Of a DNA stretch of 6,144 nucleotides, positions 1-4,356 are shown in pieces. The DNA comes from JANOMH01 sp031422295. Lineage in GTDB: Bacteria; Pseudomonadota; Alphaproteobacteria; Rhodobacterales; Rhodobacteraceae. Positions within the stretch are counted from its first letter, which is position 1, and each line of letters opens with the position of its first letter. The stretch is from positions 1-6,144 of the forward strand of contig JANOQM010000037.1 in the NCBI GenBank assembly GCA_031422295.1, written 5' to 3'. The position numbers and the translations under genes were made by a program. The notes beneath the pieces were generated by a model. The model was not told the origin of the DNA. It was given only the letters and a program-made list of their open reading frames with translations, and ran no database searches.

Positions 1-9
1 CACCGAAGA

Positions 10-23
10 TTGACGCAGATCAA
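10..23. promoter_or_regulatory. FNR/CRP-family binding box (FnrL-like), left edge
   Basis: The sequence reads TTGAC-GCAG-ATCAA, which fits the TTGAY-N4-ATCAA consensus of FNR, Anr and FnrL regulators of proteobacteria. Its centre is 16.5. If it acts as a class II activator site at -41.5, transcription would start near 58, leaving a leader of about 57 nt before the DUF2933 gene at 115. The matching -10 hexamer (46-51, cactct) is poor but keeps A at -11 and T at -7. The box may instead, or also, serve a gene to the left of the window. Nitric-oxide-sensing relatives such as Dnr and Nnr recognise similar sites, so the exact regulator cannot be named. Confidence 0.65.
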
Positions 24-114
24 CGACGGCGGTCCGTTTATTGTTCACTCTGCCCAGAATTGGGTGTTTTGAGACCATCAGACCTGCAAGCAGAGAACAC
101 GCCGGAGGAACAAC

Positions 115-387
115 ATGGACCACAGCACGCACACTCAGGGCAGCCCCGGTTCCGGTTGGTCCCGCAGCAAGATCGTCCTGATCGCATTTCTGGCAATTGC
201 CGGGTTTTATCTGTTGGCCGGACATCGGGCGCAGGCGTTCGCCGTTTTGCCGTTTCTGCTGCTACCTGCTTGTCTGCTGATGCATGTCTTCATGCACGGG
301 GGACACGGCGGGCACGGGGGACATGGCGCATCGTCGTCCCAACCCCCTGCGCCAGTGAGTATGTCCGCGCTAGCGCCTGCGACCTGA
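115..387 (+). CDS. DUF2933 family His-rich small membrane protein
   Basis: A 90-residue protein preceded by a good ribosome binding site, GGAGG at 104-108, six bases before ATG 115. Residues 1-17 are polar with two His. Two hydrophobic segments follow, roughly 18-35 and 41-60. The second carries Cys53, His57 and His61 and runs straight into a Gly-Gly-His repeat (His61, 64, 67, 70). The tail after residue 71 is rich in Ser, Pro and Ala. Two membrane segments followed by a HGGHGGHGG-type tail are the hallmark of the DUF2933 family, small proteins often found beside copper or heavy-metal resistance genes. A metal-binding role for the His cluster is inferred; no function is established for the family. 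The gene has its own FNR-type box upstream and ends 5 bp from the convergent MFS gene. Confidence 0.85.
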   Translation: MDHSTHTQGSPGSGWSRSKIVLIAFLAIAGFYLLAGHRAQAFAVLPFLLLPACLLMHVFMHGGHGGHGGHGASSSQPPAPVSMSALAPAT

Positions 388-392
388 AACAA

Positions 393-1661
393 TCAAGAAC
401 GGCTCGTCAGAGAAACGGCTATCGCAACTTTGGGCATGAGCTGCCCCGGCAAGCGCAGGCTTGGCCAGACCGCCAGCAACGTCACCCCGGCCATCAACAC
501 AAACGCGGCGTTGGGCAGCCATGTCACATCGTACAACAGCCCGCCCGCCGCCGACCCCACTGCCGCACCAAGGCTTGCCGCCGCGGTTTGTTTGCCCAAC
601 CCGGCACCGGATTTATGGCCCGCCGCTGCGGCAATCCAATAGGTCAGGATCGGCGATAGTATTCCCGCACTTGCCGCCACGCCGCCGGTCACCAGCAGCA
701 TCAGCGCAAAACTTCCCGCCAGTGGAACTGCGAACAGCCCTACAGCCAGAACCCCAAAGGCAGGCGCCACCAGCCATCGGGTGAACTCTGGCCTGACCAG
801 CAAAAACACTGCGGCCTGCGCCACGATCATCACCAGACTACAGGTCGTGAACATTGCAGCAATCTGCACCGGCGTCAGCCCCAGCTCCTGCTTGCCGCGC
901 AGGGCGAGGCCGACTTCGAACACTCCAACCCCGGCGGACACCACAAATCCCAGGATCAGCAAGTGCCACATCAGCCGGGGTGCAGGGGAGGGCACCAATG
1001 CGTCGTCCAGCCTCTGCGCCGATATGATTCTTCCGGGAATCAATACCGCAATCGCAATTGCCGCCACCAGCGCCAACCCGCCGGTTGCCAGCAGTGGCAC
1101 GGTCAATGCCCCGGCTGCAGCCCCGGTTCCGCCCGGCAGGCGTTGCAACACCACCCCCAGCGCCGGACCGAACAGAAAGCCAGAGATGCCCGCCATCGAT
1201 ACGAACGACAGTCTGCGGCCCAGTGTCTTTTTGCCCGCCGACATATCCGTGACTGCCGCAAGGGCGACTGGTGTGATCGCTGCCGCAAATATACCAGTTA
1301 ATGCGCGGCCGACGTAAATCGCGGCCAGCGTGTCGAACAAGACGGTGGCGATCATCGTGGCGCTGAAACCAATAAGCCCGATCTGCATCACGCACCGCCG
1401 TCCCCAAGTGTCCGACAGCCAGCCCCAGACCGGGGCACAGATGAACAGCGCCAGCATGTAAATCGCCGTCAGCAGCCCGGTGGCGCGCGCCACCTGCGCA
1501 GGGGTGCTGTCAATGCCCAGCAACCGCTCGATCAGCACTGGCAGTTGTGGCAACAATATCCCGAACCCGAGCGAGATCGTAAACACCGCCAGCATCAGCA
1601 CGGGCAGCATCAGCACGGGCAGGATGACCCTGACGGGCGTGGCGGTTGCGACCGGATACAC
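393..1661 (-). CDS. Major facilitator superfamily transporter (DHA1-like, substrate unknown)
   Basis: An integral membrane transporter of about 422 residues with around twelve hydrophobic spans. Counting from GTG 1661, motif A of the family (GWLSDTWGRR) lies at about 80-89 between spans 2 and 3. A motif-C-like glycine pattern (GISGFLFGPALG) lies at about 158-169 in span 5, which suggests proton antiport and efflux rather than uptake. The reading frame stays open up to 1883, but that part lies inside the DUF302 gene in another frame and reads as an Arg/Cys-rich shadow, so it is not coding. GTG 1661 follows the DUF302 stop by one base (TGA-G-GTG), consistent with coupled reinitiation. No good ribosome binding site is visible, and ATG 1610 or ATG 1595 are alternatives. 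It is the last gene of the minus-strand unit. Copper or metal transport is suggested only by context; the MxxxM and HxxxM motifs known from the copper importer CcoA were not found by eye. Confidence 0.85.
   Translation of the reverse strand: MYPVATATPVRVILPVLMLPVLMLAVFTISLGFGILLPQLPVLIERLLGIDSTPAQVARATGLLTAIYMLALFICAPVWGWLSDTWGRRCVMQIGLIGFSATMIATVLFDTLAAIYVGRALTGIFAAAITPVALAAVTDMSAGKKTLGRRLSFVSMAGISGFLFGPALGVVLQRLPGGTGAAAGALTVPLLATGGLALVAAIAIAVLIPGRIISAQRLDDALVPSPAPRLMWHLLILGFVVSAGVGVFEVGLALRGKQELGLTPVQIAAMFTTCSLVMIVAQAAVFLLVRPEFTRWLVAPAFGVLAVGLFAVPLAGSFALMLLVTGGVAASAGILSPILTYWIAAAAGHKSGAGLGKQTAAASLGAAVGSAAGGLLYDVTWLPNAAFVLMAGVTLLAVWPSLRLPGQLMPKVAIAVSLTSRS
1590..1622. repeat. 15-bp tandem duplication in the MFS N-terminus
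   Basis: Two perfect adjacent copies of agcatcagcacgggc lie at 1591-1605 and 1606-1620. The period-15 match extends slightly on both sides. In the MFS frame this duplicates five residues (LPVLM LPVLM) at the very start of the first membrane span. It keeps the frame and duplicates a possible ATG start (1610 and 1595). Confidence 0.9.
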
Positions 1662-1662
1662 C

Positions 1663-2049
1663 TCAGATCGCCGCGACAGCCCGCGCCAGAAGATCGCGGA
1701 CCTGCCCCGCCACCGCATGCAGCGGTTCATTATCAATAGCTTGCATCGACGCAACCGGATCAATCGCGCTGACCGCGACGCCGCCGTCGACCGCCCGCAG
1801 AATAACATTGCACGGCAACATGGCCCCCACGCGCGGCTCCATCCCGATGGCCTGCCAAGCCATTTGCGGATTGCACGCCCCAAGAATGAGATAGGCTGGC
1901 ATATCCACGTCGATCTTTTTCTTCATCGTCGCGGCCACGTCGATTTCAGTCAACACACCGAACCCGTTCGCGGTCAGTGCGGCGCGGGTGCGGCTGTCCA
2001 CCGCGTCAAACGTGGCCCCGGTTATCAACCGGTCAATCGTGTAGCTCAT
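1663..2049 (-). CDS. DUF302 domain protein
   Basis: A 128-residue soluble protein with no signal peptide or membrane span, so probably cytoplasmic. It is nearly all DUF302 domain. Recognisable blocks are FGVLTEIDVAATMKKK at 30-45, the ILGACNPQMAW block at 55-65, and a MLPCNVIL strand at 77-84. Cys59 and Cys80 sit in the conserved positions of the family (GACNP and LPCNV). The domain has no assigned biochemical activity; it recurs beside sulfur-oxidation, copper and redox genes. The start is firm: AGGAGG (complement of 2058-2063) lies eight bases before ATG 2049. It follows the 34-residue peptide by 15 bp, its ribosome site lying directly after that peptide's stop, and its own stop abuts the MFS start, so the three are surely cotranscribed. 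A thiol-based metal or redox role is inferred. Confidence 0.9.
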   Translation of the reverse strand: MSYTIDRLITGATFDAVDSRTRAALTANGFGVLTEIDVAATMKKKIDVDMPAYLILGACNPQMAWQAIGMEPRVGAMLPCNVILRAVDGGVAVSAIDPVASMQAIDNEPLHAVAGQVRDLLARAVAAI

Positions 2050-2064
2050 GTCGCGTTCCTCCTG

Positions 2065-2169
2065 CTATTTGCGTAAATATTTTGCCAAAGCGAAGATTGC
2101 GAGAACCACCAGGACGATCACAAGGATCATCCAGACGCCGCCAAAGCCCATTCCATAGCCATTCATCAT
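2065..2169 (-). CDS. 34-residue single-span membrane peptide
   Basis: This short gene is a strong candidate. ATG 2169 (with a second ATG directly after it) opens a 34-codon frame ending in TAG at 2067-2065. GGAAAG (complement of 2178-2183) lies eight bases upstream. The product begins with a Gly/Met-rich stretch (MMNGYGMGFGG, 1-11), followed by one strongly hydrophobic span at about 12-29, and ends in a basic tail (KYLRK). By the positive-inside rule the Gly/Met end would face the periplasm. The stop is followed at once by the DUF302 ribosome site, a typical operon join. Similar tiny Gly/Met plus one-span proteins occur in metal-resistance loci, but I cannot name a family. A role as a small membrane partner or Cu(I)-touching peptide is inference only. 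The alternative, that this is a chance frame in a leader, is less likely given the ribosome site, hydrophobicity and tight fit. Confidence 0.72.
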   Translation of the reverse strand: MMNGYGMGFGGVWMILVIVLVVLAIFALAKYLRK

Positions 2170-2181
2170 CGGGGGTTCTTT

Positions 2182-2217
2182 CCGGTTTGCTGCACAGCCT
2201 TGCGCCGTGCAAACGGG
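2182..2217. repeat. Inverted repeat between EF-hand gene and the 34-residue gene
   Basis: GTTTGC-t-GCAC (2185-2195) can pair with GTGCAAAC (2207-2214), with one bulged base. Two further G-C pairs lie beyond a mismatch, and the loop is about 11 nt. It lies in the 60-bp gap between the EF-hand stop and the 34-residue peptide, just before that peptide's ribosome site. No T-run follows on the minus strand, so it is not a standard intrinsic terminator. It could be an mRNA processing or stability element that sets different levels of the genes before and after it. Confidence 0.4.
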
Positions 2218-2229
2218 TTTGTAAAAGTG

Positions 2230-2703
2230 TCAGTCGCCGTCGGTCATGTCGGAATGATCCGCGTCCTGCGGCCCCGCCGCCGGTTTCAGCATCATCTGCA
2301 TCATGGCCGCCATTGTCGCGATTTCCGCTTCGGTCACCTGACCGTCGCCGTCTTCGTCGTGCATCTGAAAGGCGCGGACCATCATGGTCCTTGTATGGGC
2401 GGCGTGCATCGCCGCGAACTCGGCCAGGGACAGCGTTCCGTTGGTGTCGGCGTCATAGGTCTTGACCTCGGCCTGCATCCCGGCGGTCATTTCCTCGGGC
2501 GTCAGGGTGCCATCCTTGTCGGCATCAAACGTTCGCATGGCATAGCTATTCATGCCCGACATCATGCCGCCGCCCATCATGCCGCCCATCATGCCGCCCA
2601 TCATGCCACCGCGTCCGTCCATCATGCCCTGCTGGGCAGCAACCGGTGCTGCGAAGCCAAGACCAGCGATCAGGCAAAGGGAATACATCTGCGTTTGTTT
2701 CAT
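2230..2703 (-). CDS. Secreted Met/Gly-rich three-EF-hand protein
   Basis: A 157-residue exported protein. Residues 1-23 form a Sec signal peptide (short polar start, hydrophobic core, likely cleavage after PVAA). Residues 26-51 form a Gly/Met repeat with MM pairs at 27-28, 34-35, 38-39, 42-43 and 47-48. Three canonical 12-residue EF-hand loops follow: 60-71 (D60, D62, D64, G65, E71), 84-95 (D84, D86, N88, G89, E95) and 116-127 (D116, D118, D120, G121, E127). All calcium ligands are intact. The C-terminal tail is acidic with one His. EF-hands bind calcium; Met-rich repeats are known Cu(I)/Ag(I) binders in periplasmic proteins. That both act here is inferred. AGGAG (complement of 2711-2715) lies seven bases before the ATG. 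It is the first gene of the minus-strand unit and lies divergent to the multicopper oxidase, with an FNR-type box at the ideal distance. The repeat segment makes orthologue alignment uncertain there. Confidence 0.88.
   Translation of the reverse strand: MKQTQMYSLCLIAGLGFAAPVAAQQGMMDGRGGMMGGMMGGMMGGGMMSGMNSYAMRTFDADKDGTLTPEEMTAGMQAEVKTYDADTNGTLSLAEFAAMHAAHTRTMMVRAFQMHDEDGDGQVTEAEIATMAAMMQMMLKPAAGPQDADHSDMTDGD
2573..2608. repeat. 12-bp tandem repeat coding MMGG units
   Basis: Three head-to-tail copies of cccatcatgccg lie at 2573-2584, 2585-2596 and 2597-2608; the last has one substitution. Diverged copies lie on both sides (about 2558-2572 and 2620-2628). The unit encodes four residues (Met-Met-Gly-Gly) in the EF-hand gene. 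Unit number can change by slippage without a frameshift, so the length of the Met-rich arm may vary between strains. Confidence 0.85.
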
Positions 2704-2722
2704 CGTGCTGCTCCTGTTTCGT

Positions 2723-2771
2723 TCCGTCCATCAGATCAAACTGTGCGGCAGGCGTCGTTGATTTGCATCAA
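2723..2771 (-). promoter_or_regulatory. Predicted FNR-type class II promoter of the EF-hand/DUF302/MFS unit
   Basis: A perfect FNR-type palindrome, TTGAT-TTGC-ATCAA, lies at 2758-2771 (centre 2764.5). Placing it at -41.5 on the minus strand predicts a transcription start at 2723. The -10 hexamer then falls exactly at 2735-2730 and reads TCTGAT, four of six matches to TATAAT. The leader would be about 20 nt and include the ribosome site. The spacing from box centre to -10 centre is 32 bp, as in class II FNR promoters. The box also overlaps a possible plus-strand -35 (ttgatt at 2758-2763) that lies 17 bp from tttata at 2781-2786, so it might act on both directions. Confidence 0.65.
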
Positions 2772-2828
2772 GTGATGCGATTTATAGGTTCAGGCGTTCA
2801 TCCGCAGGCCGGGAGATCAGGAGTGGCC

Positions 2829-2877
2829 CTGATCGAGATCAAGGCGCACGCGCTTGTATCCCGTCATGGTTGGTGCA
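2829..2877 (+). promoter_or_regulatory. Predicted FNR-type class II promoter of the multicopper oxidase
   Basis: CTGAT-CGAG-ATCAA at 2829-2842 matches nine of ten conserved FNR-box positions; the first base is C instead of T. With the centre 2835.5 at -41.5, transcription would begin at 2877, giving a 24-nt leader to ATG 2901. The -10 hexamer (2865-2870, catggt) is weak, with three matches including A at -11 and T at -7. That weakness is what one expects of an activator-dependent promoter. Confidence 0.5.
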
Positions 2878-2900
2878 TCCTAAACCGTGAGGAGTTTCAC

Positions 2901-4343
2901 ATGATCCCGACCGTGACACGCCGCAGTTTTGTCACCACTGCCGCGCTTGCGACGGCAAGCCTTGGCCTGCCGCGCGGCGCTTGGGCGGCAACCCACAAGC
3001 CATTGCTGCTGACCGCCACCAGCCGCACGCTGGACATCGACGGGCGGGCCGCCACTGTCTGGGGGCTGGTCAACGCCCAAGGTGGCAGCGGCCTGACGCT
3101 GGACCCCGGACAGCGGTTTCGGGTCGATCTGACCAACGCGCTGGATGCCGATACAATCATCCATTGGCACGGCCAGATTCCTCCGAATGCGCAGGACGGC
3201 GTGCCGGATATTCCGCGGCCGATGCTGAAACCCGGCGAGATGCGTGAGTTTGATTATGAACCGATCCCCGGCACCTATTGGATGCACAGCCATGTGCCGG
3301 TGCAGGAAATGGAACTGCTCGCCGCCCCGCTGATCGTGCGCAGCGCCGCCGATCTGACCGCCGACCGGCAAGAGGTAGTGATGTTCCTGCACGACTTCAG
3401 CTTTCGCCCTGCAGCCGAGGTTCTGGCCGAGATCACCGGCGGCGATGGCAGCATGGCCGGGATGGATATGGGTGCGGCGACGCCTGCGCCCGATGCCCCG
3501 CACGACATGGATATGTCGGGCATGGCGATGGACCTGAACGATTTCAACTTTGACGCCTATCTGGCGAATGACCGCACCTTGAATGACCCCGAAGTGATCC
3601 GGGTCGACAACGGCGGCCGGGTGCGGCTGCGCATCATCAACGCCGCAGCCGCGACGGTGTTCTGGATCGACACGGGTGCAGTAAACGGTCGGCTGGTCGC
3701 GGTGGATGGACATGAGGTGCAGCCCCTGCAAGGTCGCCGCTTTGGGCTGGCGATGGGGCAGCGGCTGGATATCGAACTTGACCTGCCGAACGGCGATGGG
3801 GCGTTTCCGGTGCTGGCGCTGCGCGAGGGGGCGGTCGAGCGGACGGGGATCATCCTTGCCACCGCCGGGGGAGCCGTGGAGAAACTGGCGGCTGTCGGCG
3901 AGGCAGCAGCGGCAGCTTTCGACATGGACCTGTCGCAAGAGGCGGCTTTGCGCGCCATGACGCCACTGCCAGACCGCCCGGCCGACACCGCCGCGACGCT
4001 GATGCTCGGCGGGTCGATGCAGCCCTATCTCTGGACGATCAACGGGCAAAGCTGGGGCAATCACACGCCGATCACCGCCAAATCGGGCCAGCGGGTCGAG
4101 TTGACCTTTCACAACATGTCGATGATGGCGCATCCGATGCACCTGCATGGGCATACGTTTCAGGTGGTGGCTATCAACGGCAAGCGCTTTGCGGGCGCGA
4201 TGCGCGACACCGTGCAGGTGCCACCGATGGCGATGGTCACGGTGGCGGTGGACGCCGGAGAGGCGGCGCGCTGGATGCTGCATTGCCACCACATGCCGCA
4301 TCTGTCGACCGGCATGATGACCGAATTCGCGGTGTCGGCCTGA
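2901..4343 (+). CDS. Tat-exported multicopper oxidase (CueO/CopA-like laccase)
   Basis: A 480-residue periplasmic multicopper oxidase, likely oxidising Cu(I) or phenols with reduction of O2 to water. The start is set by AGGAG at 2890-2894, six bases before ATG 2901; the frame is open further upstream, but that part crosses the promoter region. Residues 1-30 form a twin-arginine signal (RRSF at 7-10, cleavage near AWA-A). All ligand motifs are intact: HWH at 88-90 and HSH at 129-131 for the type 2/3 centre; HPMHLH at 411-416; and HCHHMPHLSTGM at 461-472, with Cys462 and His467 for type 1 copper and Met472 as axial ligand. Residues 184-211 form a Met/Asp-rich insert with two His-adjacent Met clusters, comparable in position and nature to the Met-rich Cu(I)-binding segment of CueO, which favours cuprous oxidase activity. 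The gene is divergent from the EF-hand gene and convergent to the PLD gene. A laccase with another substrate remains possible. Confidence 0.93.
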   Translation: MIPTVTRRSFVTTAALATASLGLPRGAWAATHKPLLLTATSRTLDIDGRAATVWGLVNAQGGSGLTLDPGQRFRVDLTNALDADTIIHWHGQIPPNAQDGVPDIPRPMLKPGEMREFDYEPIPGTYWMHSHVPVQEMELLAAPLIVRSAADLTADRQEVVMFLHDFSFRPAAEVLAEITGGDGSMAGMDMGAATPAPDAPHDMDMSGMAMDLNDFNFDAYLANDRTLNDPEVIRVDNGGRVRLRIINAAAATVFWIDTGAVNGRLVAVDGHEVQPLQGRRFGLAMGQRLDIELDLPNGDGAFPVLALREGAVERTGIILATAGGAVEKLAAVGEAAAAAFDMDLSQEAALRAMTPLPDRPADTAATLMLGGSMQPYLWTINGQSWGNHTPITAKSGQRVELTFHNMSMMAHPMHLHGHTFQVVAINGKRFAGAMRDTVQVPPMAMVTVAVDAGEAARWMLHCHHMPHLSTGMMTEFAVSA

Positions 4344-4356
4344 GCCGGGCTGACAT

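Noticed and set aside
60..659. Open frame of 199 codons on the plus strand overlapping the DUF2933 gene
   Set aside because: Arg/Gln/His-rich low-complexity product. It runs through the DUF2933 gene in another frame and into the antisense of the MFS gene, and has no ribosome site.
393..1661. Assignment of the MFS protein as the copper importer CcoA
   Set aside because: The MxxxM and HxxxM motifs reported for CcoA were not found in the middle membrane spans by eye, and motif C suggests an antiporter; context alone is not enough.
1662..1883. N-terminal extension of the MFS frame to 496 codons
   Set aside because: The extra 74 codons lie within the DUF302 gene, are Arg/Cys-rich and have no membrane or signal character.
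2182..2217. Intrinsic terminator after the EF-hand gene
   Set aside because: The stem is bulged and mismatched and no T-run follows on the minus strand, so it was kept only as an inverted repeat.
2573..2608. CRISPR-like or iteron array
   Set aside because: The repeats are 12 bp without spacers and lie in frame inside a coding region, where they encode a Met/Gly arm.
2646..2900. N-terminal extension of the oxidase frame to 565 codons
   Set aside because: It would cross the start of the divergent EF-hand gene and the promoter boxes; ATG 2901 has a strong ribosome site and a Tat signal directly after it.
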